A stretch of 64,000 nucleotides of DNA from Paracoccus laeviglucosivorans. Lineage in GTDB: Bacteria > Pseudomonadota > Alphaproteobacteria > Rhodobacterales > Rhodobacteraceae. Position 1 is the stretch's first letter. Each line of letters opens with the position of its first letter. A program made the translations under genes and the position numbers. The notes beneath the pieces are model-generated. The model was not told where the DNA came from and searched no databases. It was given only the letters and a program-made list of their open reading frames with translations. The stretch is taken from contig NZ_FXTK01000005.1 in the NCBI RefSeq assembly GCF_900182695.1, positions 186,001 to 250,000 of the forward strand, in the 5' to 3' direction. This document shows positions 56,408-64,000 of this stretch, in pieces.

Positions 56408-56800
56408 ATGCAAGAGATCATCACCAAGATCGTGGCGGAGCAAGCGGCTCTGCTGATCGTCGCGTTTGTGACCACGTCCCTCGGCGCTGCGGGCACGTTT
56501 GCCATGGCCCAGCTGGGCCGTCTGCTGGGCGAGCGGCGCGCGGATCTCCTTAACCACAAGCTCGGCGAGGCGATTTCGCGTGCCGCGGCTGAGGCCGCAA
56601 AGGCCGGTCTTACCGGGCAATCGGCAGAGGCGTGGATTGCGGATTATCTGCGCCAGACGATGGCAGGGACCGTGGCCAAGCTAAAAACCACGGATGCAGG
56701 GATCGCGAAACGCATATCCGCGCAGATGGCGCAGGACCAGCTGGCCAATGCGTTGACGCGGCCAGGGGTGCCCGTGCTGGATGCGGTTCGCCGTCCATAG
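56408..56800 (+). CDS. Holin-like membrane protein
   Basis: 130 residues. One hydrophobic span near 13-36 (ALLIVAFVTTSLGAAGTFAMA) followed by a long amphipathic helical region (LLNHKLGEAISRAAAEAAKAGL). The layout is similar to LLH-type phage holins. Directly after the endolysin. No spanin pair is apparent. Confidence 0.75.
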   Translation: MQEIITKIVAEQAALLIVAFVTTSLGAAGTFAMAQLGRLLGERRADLLNHKLGEAISRAAAEAAKAGLTGQSAEAWIADYLRQTMAGTVAKLKTTDAGIAKRISAQMAQDQLANALTRPGVPVLDAVRRP

Positions 56801-57118
56801 GTTTTGAAGGCCTTTAGCCAATCACTGGCTGAGTGGGGGCCAGAAAGCCCGACTGTCGTAGCCGGACAGGCAACTTGCCATGCCCGACCAACAACCAGAA
56901 CACTCATTACGCGCCCCTTATGGACGCGCGCTGATTGAATTTGAACCTGTCGGTTTAGGCAGGGCATATGGCCCCCGTCTCGGTTGTCCCGAGGCGGGGG
57001 CCTTCTTCTCGATTGGGAGTATGCCTGCGAGGGGTTTCATGAGGGAAAGCGTCCGCTCGTGGGACAAAGCGGCCATTCAAGAGAATTGGTCGTGCAGGCT
57101 TGCCTGTGTAGCAGCCTG
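56801..57118 (+). other. Gap after the lysis genes with a strong terminator
   Basis: 318 bp with a GGCCCCCG / CGGGGGCC hairpin at 56970-57002, followed by TTCTTCTC, which ends the rightward late transcript. An 80-codon frame crosses it and was rejected. Nothing else recognised. Confidence 0.6.
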
Positions 57119-57535
57119 CTAGGTCATAGGATGTTTTTGTCTCGATAATATCTCTGCGATCAACGGATCGGTATGATCCTTGACCGGATCGTCGGATCGG
57201 TCGCGCTTTCTGTGATATTCACCTGCATCGAATGCTAAGAATATTTCATAAAATGGCTCGGGCACCTTCGGGCCAGCTTCGCCTTCGAGCCACGCCCACC
57301 ACAAATCGTTCATGATGCTGTCGCAGACTCGGTAGCTGAGGGCACCCGCAGCATATCTCTCGGCCACCATAAGAGCGAACAGGTTGTAAAACTGATGGTT
57401 CTGCAGATTGCCTGCCCACTCCTTGACTTGCGCAGGCACTATACGCTGGCGGGGATCGGCGCTCGCAATCTCTACCATCTCAGCCAACTGGCGTTCAAAT
57501 GCCTGACTTTCCGATGAGTTGGTCGACACAGCCAA
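57119..57535 (-). CDS. Hypothetical protein, cargo region
   Basis: 138 residues. Helical pattern (AFERQLAEMVEIASADP, FYNLFALMVAERYAAGALSYRVCDSIMNDLWWAWLEG) with a conserved-looking D-x-W-W motif and a polar C-terminus. AT-richer than the late genes. Possibly part of the leftward defence-like transcript but separated from it by about 240 bp. Not recognised. Confidence 0.6.
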   Translation of the reverse strand: MAVSTNSSESQAFERQLAEMVEIASADPRQRIVPAQVKEWAGNLQNHQFYNLFALMVAERYAAGALSYRVCDSIMNDLWWAWLEGEAGPKVPEPFYEIFLAFDAGEYHRKRDRSDDPVKDHTDPLIAEILSRQKHPMT

Positions 57536-57777
57536 GGATAAGCCCCTCCTTAAATAACCGCGGCACTTGTATGCAGTGGCGCGGACATTTCCTCACTTTA
57601 GACGCATCTCGTCAAGGTCCGGTATGGGCTCCGAACTTCGAGACCGCCCTGCCACCGGTGGCGCGGGCGCGGTCGAGGATGGGACGAACTGACGTTCAGC
57701 GGCGACTTAGCGTCCGCCAGCCCAATTCGCCCAATGCACTCATCGCATTATTACCAGGCTGGTGTCTTATGTCGGAA

Positions 57778-58809
57778 CTAGTGTCCATCGGCGATATACT
57801 CTTCCTTCTTTGGTCCTACGTTAGCCAGTTCTATTTCTCCATCTTTAAGCAACCATGCCATTAGCCGGTAGCCCTCATGACGATCAGTTATATGCAAGCG
57901 TAAAGCAGTCGCTCCATCTCTCTCGCGAATACGGGCGCCTGAATTTAATGCGGCCGAACGGCGAAATACTGAGAAGTGTTCCGGCTGATTAATCGCCGCT
58001 ACAATCTTCTTAAGCAGCGTGCTTGACAAATGTGAGCTTTGTCCAGCATTTGCTTTCAATGATTCGACAAATCTGGTGCCTACACTGAAGGGCGGGAGCT
58101 CAGAAAGATCTTTTCCTGATTGCTTCCAAGCTACTCGAATAGCATCTTTTATTCCCTCCTGATTTGGTGCGTTGCACCAAATTGCTAATGGATCCTCATC
58201 CAACATAAAGTAACTTGGCGAACAAATGAATCTAACTTCACTCTCAATCTCGCAGCCGTCCACAACACCGTCGCTCGCGGGGTCGACCATCTCCACCGAG
58301 ATTTGCACGATAGCATCTTGAAATTCATGCCGTAGTGCTGGGATTGAATAGAGGAATTCGTATTCGTAAATGAGTGAGGAAAGCACGGATCGCGTTAAGC
58401 TTACCTCTGAAATGGAAGAAAAATCCTTATTCGCGTCAAACACTTCATCGGATGAATCTTCAAATATTACTTGAGCTAGGCAGTCAAACTCTTGCGGAAT
58501 TGGAAGGCCGCTGTTGGATATAAGGAAGTTATTAATTATCGACGCTACCAGACGAGGGTCAAATACATCCTGAAGTCCATGGTTTTCGAGAAGCGGCTTT
58601 ATCCAGTGCTCAGTAGGAACGAGGCTCTGTTCATAGAGTCTTTCAACGCTCAGATTGTCCATAACAACTTTAACTCCAGTGAGCTCGTGTGTGAGTAGCG
58701 ACATTCCATTTATCAATGTCCTTTCCACATCAGCGGTCAGCGTGGAGTTGTTAATCAACCAAATCGCCGAGGGATCGGCGACAATGAAGCTGCTTCGAGC
58801 ATCCGTCAT
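57778..58809 (-). CDS. Unrecognised partner protein of the ATPase, putative defence component
   Basis: 343 residues; ATG at 58809 overlaps the stop of the ATPase gene (58806-58809, ATGA), so the two proteins are made in a fixed ratio. Starts with SFIVADPSAIWLIN and ends with LRLHITDRHEGYRLMAWLL ... IELANVGPKKEEY. Acidic middle region. I recognise no domain, and no classic nuclease motif (HNH, PD-ExK) is evident. Clearly AT-richer than the phage genes. As the second gene of an ATPase pair it may be the effector (inference). Confidence 0.75.
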   Translation of the reverse strand: MTDARSSFIVADPSAIWLINNSTLTADVERTLINGMSLLTHELTGVKVVMDNLSVERLYEQSLVPTEHWIKPLLENHGLQDVFDPRLVASIINNFLISNSGLPIPQEFDCLAQVIFEDSSDEVFDANKDFSSISEVSLTRSVLSSLIYEYEFLYSIPALRHEFQDAIVQISVEMVDPASDGVVDGCEIESEVRFICSPSYFMLDEDPLAIWCNAPNQEGIKDAIRVAWKQSGKDLSELPPFSVGTRFVESLKANAGQSSHLSSTLLKKIVAAINQPEHFSVFRRSAALNSGARIRERDGATALRLHITDRHEGYRLMAWLLKDGEIELANVGPKKEEYIADGH

Positions 58810-60653
58810 CCCTGATCGCTCTTCTCGCGGAGGCGCCGGGCCATTGCTGCTTTCAGAATATGCGCTGACTGCTTCTGTGATTGATCAAAAAAGTCATCTG
58901 GCCAATCAATGACAGCTCCATATTTGGAAAATTCTACTGGTCTTAATGTTGTGCAACCATCCGACTGAGAGAAAAAGTATGTTCTAAGTTTATTATTGAG
59001 TTTTTCACCGTCAGGCTCAGTGATTCTTAGGCGTAGTCTTTCGATAATGTGTTCACTGTGGGTCTCAATGATGAACTGCTGACCAAGTTCGATTGATACT
59101 GCAAAAAAATCTGCGAGCCTAGCTTGGACACGGGGGTGCAGGTGGAGTTCCGGTTGCTCAAGTAACATCAACGAACCTTCGGATGCGACTAGGCAACTAA
59201 CCAATACGGGCAAGACCTGACTCAACCCCACACCTACATTAGTCAGGTCCCGAAAATCCCCATCGGGACTAGGTCGAACACGGATTTCGTGACCAAGCTT
59301 GCCTTTTTCTAATGTTTCAACGTCAGTTGCCACGCCGAGATACTGCAACCAAGCAGTCACCGCTTCTTTCAGCGAACACTCAATCCTAACTTTTTTTCCG
59401 TCATGAGCGAATTGTTTTGGATCAATCGTTATCACCGATGCATCGCCATTTCGACTTAGTACGGCAGCAGTCCATTCGCCACGCGCACCCACATCGTCGG
59501 CCGCAGTTGTAAGTTGAAGAGCATAAAGTGGTTTAGGCTCACTCCGGAGCGGGCCGACATAATTAATGCCGAACCTAAAAAAATATTCGTTAGCTTCAGA
59601 TATTTCTTGAAGCACTCCAGGCTCAGATCTGACGAGCGTCAGATCGGCAGGAAATGCTTCTTTCACTAGATTCGTTAAAGCTACTCTTTGCCCCCTGAGA
59701 TCCTCAAGTATTTTCCTGCGCAAAGATATGTGTATGCTTCTAAGTCGCTTGGAGTAGTCCGAGACCAGTGGACTGACACTGAGAGATTCGAGTGCCAGAG
59801 AAGCGGTTGTCGCTGCGTTTATGCTGGAGGAACCCGCAATCGCTGTTCGCCAAATTTCGGAAGCAACTGAGAATGCTGATTCAGGTATATAAACCTTAAT
59901 CAGGCGCCTCCCTGTTTCTTCACCTAGAATGGCATCCATAACAACCTGTGCATTGAATAGTCCACGGTCGAAGCGGACAAAGAGGTTGCTCGGCAAAAAA
60001 TGCCGGGTGGCGCAACCGGCAACTTTTCCACCCTTGTAACGTTCGACTGCTGATAAAGACATCTCCTTGTCGATTTCTGTGACCACGTAAGCTGATGGGT
60101 TCAACGAACCATCTATCTGATGAGTGTTAATTTTTAGCTTCCGGCCCTTACCAGAAGATTTTCGAATACTGAGATAATTTTCGTGAATATTTCCAGTAAA
60201 ATCCCGTGCCTGCGATCTCACTTTTGACACCGTCAGCGTCGGGTGTATATCTTCAACGGATCCTGAAATAGATTTCTTTCCGTCGGAAATTGAAAAGTCC
60301 GTTGCGATACTTTCCAATCCTTCCTCTACCGCAGAGTGATTTTGACCATCATAATCTGGAGAGAAGCTTTCCGCTATATCCCACCCGAACGAAATCTCTC
60401 TTTCAATTCCATTTGTAGCCGCTCGCTGATTCAGAATATCAGAAAATCCCCCAAGCTGTACAAGGGGACCATTCAAAGCAATGGGCCGCCCAGGCGAGGA
60501 TGAATTCAATGTTTGCTTTATTAGCAGAATCGACTGGATGATGGATGACTTTCCGGAGCTGTTTGCTCCACTAAAAATAGTCAGAGGAGAAAGCTCAATT
60601 TCATGCTCTCCAGAAAAACTTTTGAAGTTTTTTACACGCCAGTTTTTTAACAT
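58806..60653 (-). CDS. SMC/OLD-like AAA ATPase (DUF3696 type), putative defence component
   Basis: 615 residues. N-terminal FKSFSGEHEIELSPLTIFSGANSSGKSS has Walker A GANSSGKSS at 29-37. Later LLEQPELHLHP at 497-507 (Walker B and D-loop region) and ETHSEH at 530-535 are typical of ABC/SMC/OLD-like ATPases, and WPDDFFDQ near the C-terminus fits DUF3696. No TOPRIM domain is seen. Such ATPases pair with toxic effectors in Septu, retron and other defence systems. Its gene is AT-rich and sits at the prophage right end. Confidence 0.85.
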   Translation of the reverse strand: MLKNWRVKNFKSFSGEHEIELSPLTIFSGANSSGKSSIIQSILLIKQTLNSSSPGRPIALNGPLVQLGGFSDILNQRAATNGIEREISFGWDIAESFSPDYDGQNHSAVEEGLESIATDFSISDGKKSISGSVEDIHPTLTVSKVRSQARDFTGNIHENYLSIRKSSGKGRKLKINTHQIDGSLNPSAYVVTEIDKEMSLSAVERYKGGKVAGCATRHFLPSNLFVRFDRGLFNAQVVMDAILGEETGRRLIKVYIPESAFSVASEIWRTAIAGSSSINAATTASLALESLSVSPLVSDYSKRLRSIHISLRRKILEDLRGQRVALTNLVKEAFPADLTLVRSEPGVLQEISEANEYFFRFGINYVGPLRSEPKPLYALQLTTAADDVGARGEWTAAVLSRNGDASVITIDPKQFAHDGKKVRIECSLKEAVTAWLQYLGVATDVETLEKGKLGHEIRVRPSPDGDFRDLTNVGVGLSQVLPVLVSCLVASEGSLMLLEQPELHLHPRVQARLADFFAVSIELGQQFIIETHSEHIIERLRLRITEPDGEKLNNKLRTYFFSQSDGCTTLRPVEFSKYGAVIDWPDDFFDQSQKQSAHILKAAMARRLREKSDQG

Positions 60654-61043
60654 TTTCAGCCTGCTGTAGACTTATATTGAACATTGATATTTGGTTGAAC
60701 ACCTTTGTCAAGATTACTAGAGCACTTAGCGTTTCGTGATCAAGAGCTTATTCGGAGAATCACGTTCGCTTGGGTTGCTCATGCTTGTGCAATATCCTTG
60801 AACTTGTGCCATACGATATCTGATCGATATAAGAGGCTAGCTCATGCAGCTTAGCTCACCATGAAGATGGCAGCTGGGTAGCAGGGTGCTGGAGGCTTTT
60901 CCCGTTGATTACTCTTACTAGTGAACGTCAGGTTTGGGGCTTTACGAGCCGCTCGACTGCGGCCCAGTGGTGGCCCCCAAGCGAACGGCAACGTGCAAAA
61001 CGATCCTCGCAGATAAAAATCCTCGTCGCAGCGCGCAGTATCT
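60654..61043. other. Gap upstream of the ATPase gene
   Basis: 390 bp, AT-rich near the ATPase start, then mixed. Should hold the promoter of the ATPase pair. No operator of the GGAC-N4-GTCC type and no recognised gene were found. Confidence 0.5.
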
Positions 61044-61247
61044 CTACATCGCTTGCCGGGTCATCACATCCAGCAACCATGCCAGCGTGATTGCCGCCAC
61101 TAGTGTTGAGACGATAGCCGTGACGCCCAGCACGCCCAACGGCGACCGTCCGGAGTGGGCCTTTCGATCGATCGTCAAGAAAGCGATTAGCGAGCCGATC
61201 CCGTAGATGATTAGGGTTGCGACAATGGACTTAAGTAGAACCAACAT
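61044..61247 (-). CDS. Small membrane protein, unknown
   Basis: 67 residues with two hydrophobic spans (LLKSIVATLIIYGIGSLIAFLTI and LGVLGVTAIVSTLVAAITLAWLL) joined by a basic loop. Ribosome site weak. The opposite strand of this stretch has longer frames that look non-coding. Could be a phage or residual host membrane peptide. Confidence 0.5.
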   Translation of the reverse strand: MLVLLKSIVATLIIYGIGSLIAFLTIDRKAHSGRSPLGVLGVTAIVSTLVAAITLAWLLDVMTRQAM

Positions 61248-61340
61248 GGCGCTTCAAACTGGACTGAGGGGTTTTGTATCCCATGTCCTGTCTTGGCCGA
61301 GTCGGTCAAGGTGTACTATGCGCCAAGTTCGGGCATATCT

Positions 61341-61607
61341 ATGTCTTCTAGCGCACAGGAGGGGTCTGTGAACTGCCCGCGACACCCGCAGGAATACGAT
61401 CACAACTTTTACGGCTGGGAGGAGCTGGAGGACGATGTTATCGCGGTGCTTGATCGCACAACTGCAGCTGTATGGAAGCGCGCGGAGGCTTTGGCCGCCA
61501 TCACCTCTCTAATCGACGATATCGACGAGGGCGATCCGGCCAACGCCGAGACACAGTGCAGAACCGGCGAAGGGATGAAACGTTTGTGGGATAGACGCAA
61601 AGGGTGA
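61341..61607 (+). CDS. Hypothetical protein near the right prophage end
   Basis: 88 residues from ATG 61341 (TTG 61293 is an earlier alternative). Contains CPRHPQEYDHNFYGWEELEDDVIAVLDR and a helical AVWKRAEALAAITSLIDDI. No family recognised. The next downstream stretch continues as a degraded coding frame. Confidence 0.45.
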   Translation: MSSSAQEGSVNCPRHPQEYDHNFYGWEELEDDVIAVLDRTTAAVWKRAEALAAITSLIDDIDEGDPANAETQCRTGEGMKRLWDRRKG

Positions 61608-61866
61608 TCGCTGGACCCGCGTCCAGACCTTTGCTGAAATCGAATCTGCCGACGATTGGACAGTGCTTCGGAATGGGCTGGTGGTTGGTAGGGTCTCCAA
61701 AGATGTTACCCAGCACAATCGCGCGGAGACATGGCGCTGGTCAGTGATTACGGTTCCGTCTGCGAACAGCTATTCCACGACGCTTTAGCAGGCACTCGAG
61801 GAGGTCCGCGTTCGGGCCTCTGACAAGTGGGGTCATCCGCCGTATGGATGGAAAACTCTCGACTGA
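61606..61866 (+). pseudogene. Degraded coding frame without start and with internal stop
   Basis: In the +1 frame relative to the gene before, the translation WTRVQTFAEIESADDWTVLRNGLVVGRV ... ETWRWSVITV looks like a real protein, but a TAG at 61786-61788 interrupts it. It then continues QALEEVRVRASDKWG to a stop at 61864-61866. No start codon precedes the coherent part. Most likely a decayed gene, possibly once read with the previous one by frameshift. Confidence 0.45.
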
Positions 61867-61922
61867 ATTATTAAGCTATCTAATCTCTTAACCTGTGAGT
61901 TGCGGCAATTTTGGTGAACGTC

Positions 61923-62183
61923 ATGGATGACCTGTTGTCAGTGGATTACGATGCTAGTCTGGAGGATCGACGGATGTTCGAAAGCGCGGCTGTTCTGGAC
62001 GCCCGTGCCCACCTTCGCGATTCGATCTCGAAGTTGCAGCAGAATGACATGGTGGGGTGGGTGCCATATGATCGTTATGTCGTAAACTGCCGACAGACTG
62101 ACGCTGAAGTACGAGAACGAATGCTCGCCGGGCAGATAAAATTCAAACGCGTTGGCGGTAAGCTTCTCCTACTCGCAACCTAA
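61923..62183 (+). CDS. Hypothetical protein next to attR
   Basis: 86 residues from ATG 61923 (TTG 61911 or GTG 61914 also in frame). LLSVDYDASLEDRRMFESAAVLDARAHLRDSISKLQ then VPYDRYVVNCRQTDAEVRERMLAG and a basic end. Unknown. Last gene of the prophage before attR. Confidence 0.5.
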   Translation: MDDLLSVDYDASLEDRRMFESAAVLDARAHLRDSISKLQQNDMVGWVPYDRYVVNCRQTDAEVRERMLAGQIKFKRVGGKLLLLAT

Positions 62184-62192
62184 CCCATGCAT

Positions 62193-62221
62193 GTGTCCCG
62201 CACCGAGGATTTGCGGGACAC
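62193..62221. promoter_or_regulatory. Candidate integrase arm-type sites, right arm (inverted pair)
   Basis: GTGTCCCGCA at 62193-62202 and its exact inverse TGCGGGACAC at 62212-62221, 9 nt apart, 42 bp left of attR. The same 10-mer occurs at 20448 (direct), with a 9-mer at 20395, near attL. Confidence 0.55.
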
Positions 62222-62263
62222 CCTGTGTAGTGATTTTTGGCCCAAAGTGGCCTCATGGTGGAT

Positions 62264-62283
62264 CAGGGTCGCCCACCACTTTC
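62264..62283 (+). repeat. attR core, 20-bp direct repeat
   Basis: Identical to attL 20345-20364. The first 15 nt equal the tRNA-Tyr 3' end including CCA. No tRNA gene precedes it here, confirming that the functional tRNA is the left copy. Confidence 0.93.
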
Positions 62284-62494
62284 CCAAAATCAAGATCGTG
62301 GTGAAGCCGTTGGCAATAGCGCCAAGGTGTCCTTTTTCTATAAAAAACCGAAACCTGCACTCTGCGGTCTTTTTCTATGCCCTGTAGAATTATCTATAAA
62401 AATGGAATCATATGGACGTTACGATTTAATAAATCTACAAAACATCCCAACGCCTCAGGTCGCGCCGAAATTTATCAAGAAAATAGGAGCAGCC
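62284..62494 (+). promoter_or_regulatory. bioB upstream region with BioR box
   Basis: TTATCTATAA at 62390-62399 matches the alphaproteobacterial BioR operator consensus TTATMKATAA perfectly. A second copy with one mismatch, TTTTCTATAA, lies at 62334-62343. The first lies 95 nt before the bioB ATG and 107 nt after attR, so prophage insertion left it intact. BioR, a GntR-family regulator, represses biotin genes when biotin is sufficient (established knowledge). Confidence 0.8.
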
Positions 62495-63469
62495 ATGCCC
62501 AAGGATATGCCCCCGTCGCCCCGCAACGATTGGACCCGTGACGAGGCCGTGCAGATATTCACCCAGCCCTTTATGGATCTGCTGTTTCAGGCGCAGACCG
62601 TGCATCGCGCGAATTTCAACCCGAATCGTGTGCAGATGAGCCGGTTGCTCTCGGTCAAGACGGGCGGTTGTCCCGAAGATTGCAGTTATTGCAGCCAGTC
62701 CGCGCGCAATGGCGCACAGCTTTCCGCGTCAAAGCTGATGCAGGTCGAAATGGTCATCGCCGAGGCGCGCAAGGCCAAGGCCGCAGGGGCCACCCGCTAT
62801 TGCATGGGGGCGGCGTGGCGCGAACCCAAAGACCGCGACATGGCCGCGATCGAGGCGATGGTGCAGGGCGTCCGCGCCTTGGGGATGGAAACCTGCATGA
62901 CGCTGGGGATGCTGTCCGAAAATCAGGTGCTGCGGCTGAAGGATGCCGGGCTTGATTACTACAACCATAATATCGACACCTCCGAGGCGCATTATCCCAA
63001 CGTCATCACCACCCGCACCTTTGCCGAGCGGCTGGATACGCTGGCGCGGGTGCGCGAGGCGGGGATCAAGGTCTGCTCGGGCGGGATCCTTGGTCTGGGC
63101 GAAAGCGATGGCGACCGCATCGACATGCTGCTGGCCCTGGCGACCTTGCCGGAACATCCCGAAAGCGTGCCGATCAACATGCTGATCCCGATGGCTGGCA
63201 CGCCCCTTGCCGATGCGCCGCCCGTCGATCCCATCGACTTTGTGCGGGTGATCGCGCTTGGCCGCATCCTGATGCCGCGCAGTCATATGCGCCTGTCCGC
63301 AGGCCGCACCGCCATGAGCGATGAGATGCAGGCGCTGTGCTTTTTTGCCGGGGCCAATTCGCTGTTCATGGGCGACACGCTGCTGACCGCCGCCAACCCC
63401 GAAGAAAGCCGCGACCGGCAATTGATGGACCGCCTTGGCCTGCTGCCCGAGGGGGCGGCATGTCGCTGA
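62495..63469 (+). CDS. bioB: Biotin synthase
   Basis: 324 residues. A radical-SAM enzyme inserting sulfur into dethiobiotin. The cluster motif CPEDCSYC (C-x3-C-x2-C) near 49-56, [14 protein letters not shown] and the [15 protein letters not shown] segment are diagnostic. The start at 62495 lies behind AGGAG with 5-nt spacing. The longer in-frame extension to 62237 crosses attR and is not translated. Followed by bioF with a 10-nt overlap, as in bioBF operons. Confidence 0.97.
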   Translation: MPKDMPPSPRNDWTRDEAVQIFTQPFMDLLFQAQTVHRANFNPNRVQMSRLLSVKTGGCPEDCSYCSQSARNGAQLSASKLMQVEMVIAEARKAKAAGATRYCMGAAWREPKDRDMAAIEAMVQGVRALGMETCMTLGMLSENQVLRLKDAGLDYYNHNIDTSEAHYPNVITTRTFAERLDTLARVREAGIKVCSGGILGLGESDGDRIDMLLALATLPEHPESVPINMLIPMAGTPLADAPPVDPIDFVRVIALGRILMPRSHMRLSAGRTAMSDEMQALCFFAGANSLFMGDTLLTAANPEESRDRQLMDRLGLLPEGAACR

Positions 63470-64000
63470 CCGCGCATCAGGGCTTGCTGGAAAGTCTGGC
63501 GCAGCGTGGCAGGTTGCGGGGGTTGCGGCCCATTGCCGGGATGGATTTCGCCTCGAACGATTATCTGGCGCTGGCGGGATCGGCGCTGCTGCGTGACCTG
63601 ACGCGGCAGGCGCTGGACACCCCGGTGGGTTCGGGGGCGGCCCGGCTGCTGCGCGGCAATCACGACGCCTTTGCCGCGCTTGAGGCTGAGGCGGCCACCC
63701 ATTTCGGCGCGCCTGCCGCGCTGTATTTCGGCTGCGGCTTCGCGGCGAATATGGGCATATTCTCGGCCCTGCCTCAGGCGCGCGATCTGGTGCTGCATGA
63801 CGCGCTGATCCATGCCAGTTCGCTGGACGGGATGCGGTTGGGTGCGGCGACGGCGCGGCCCTTCGCGCATAACGACCCCGATGCCGCGCGCAGGGCATTG
63901 CGCGACTGGCGGCGCGCGGGCGGGACGGGGCAGGCGTGGATAGCCGTCGAAAGCCTATATTCGATGGATGGCGACACCGCCCCCATCGCCGAACTGATCC
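63460..64000 (+). CDS. bioF: 8-amino-7-oxononanoate synthase, 5' part
   Basis: PLP-dependent condensation of pimeloyl-CoA/ACP with alanine. 180 residues are visible before the window edge. [52 protein letters not shown] and ESLYSMDGD are standard. The ATG at 63460 overlaps the bioB end. The catalytic PLP lysine should lie beyond the window. Confidence 0.95.
   Translation, partial: MSLTAHQGLLESLAQRGRLRGLRPIAGMDFASNDYLALAGSALLRDLTRQALDTPVGSGAARLLRGNHDAFAALEAEAATHFGAPAALYFGCGFAANMGIFSALPQARDLVLHDALIHASSLDGMRLGAATARPFAHNDPDAARRALRDWRRAGGTGQAWIAVESLYSMDGDTAPIAELI

Larger units (their letters stand above)
20345..62283. mobile_element. Complete temperate siphophage-type prophage, about 41.9 kb
   Basis: Bounded by a 20-bp perfect direct repeat, the left copy overlapping the tRNA-Tyr 3' end. 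An integrase lies at the left edge, followed by an immunity region, replication genes, a complete late module (terminase to tail fibre), a lysis pair, and cargo at the right. No structural gene is obviously disrupted, so it may be inducible. HK97-type capsid, a tape measure of 872 codons (roughly 130 nm if the usual length rule holds) and no sheath genes point to a long non-contractile tail. Confidence 0.95.

Noticed and set aside
56880..57122. An 80-codon plus-strand frame after the holin
   Set aside because: It runs straight through a strong terminator hairpin (56970-57002) and has no ribosome site.
20345..62283. Gene transfer agent cluster instead of a phage
   Set aside because: Some tail proteins resemble GTA counterparts, but integrase, immunity region, att repeats, origin-like repeats and complete terminase show a true prophage.
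20345..62283. CRISPR array or restriction-modification locus in the prophage
   Set aside because: No regular direct repeats with spacers were seen, and the lone methyltransferase has no endonuclease partner.
62237..62494. N-terminal extension of bioB
   Set aside because: It would cross attR and the BioR box; the family start and AGGAG site fit 62495.

Overview
The window looks like a chromosomal segment of a Paracoccus-like member of the Rhodobacteraceae. The evidence is high GC, the atpHAGDC operon order, a perfect BioR-type box in front of bioB, and many proteins of familiar rhodobacterial form. A complete temperate siphophage-type prophage of about 41.9 kb is inserted in it. It lies between a 20-bp direct repeat at 20345-20364, which overlaps the 3' end of a tRNA-Tyr gene, and a second copy at 62264-62283.

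Host left flank (1-20359): hemB (cut by the window edge), a small membrane protein, mfd, clpA, gloB divergent from a SAM methyltransferase, the F1 ATP synthase operon atpHAGDC with its terminator, an H-type lectin-like protein, an alpha/beta hydrolase overlapping a DsbA-fold isomerase, prs, a CoA-binding protein, a secreted YHS-domain protein, rlmB and tRNA-Tyr. Host right flank (62284-64000): bioB and the 5' part of bioF behind a BioR box.

Prophage layout. A leftward early operon (26153 down to 20463) ends in a tyrosine integrase beside attL and carries DUF2303, a sulfotransferase-like protein and several small genes joined by ATGA overlaps. A leftward immunity operon (27480 to 26410) starts with a short XRE repressor and ends at a clear terminator. 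A rightward early operon (27567 to 31929) carries a Cro-like protein, DNA-binding proteins, a DNA methyltransferase, a DUF1376 protein and a candidate replication origin at 30369-30552. The late region runs rightward: HNH, TerS, TerL, portal, prohead protease, HK97-type capsid, connector proteins, tail tube, a tail chaperone with a lambda-type -1 frameshift, tape measure, tail tip and an esterase-like fibre, then endolysin and holin.

Paired operators GGAC-N4-GTCC lie at both early promoters (26185/26213 and 27519/27544), each with a TTGAC -35 box between the two copies. One short repressor therefore probably silences both early operons.

Three AT-richer cargo zones stand out. One is a convergent PAS protein / BLUF photoreceptor pair at 52.5-53.7 kb. 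The second is a set of small or acidic genes at 54-55.5 kb. The third is a two-gene cassette at 57.8-60.7 kb, an SMC/OLD-like DUF3696-type ATPase translationally coupled to an unrecognised partner, which looks like an anti-phage defence module. The defence-like pair, the blue-light sensor cargo, the frameshift site, the origin and the integrase arm sites are the main items worth following up.
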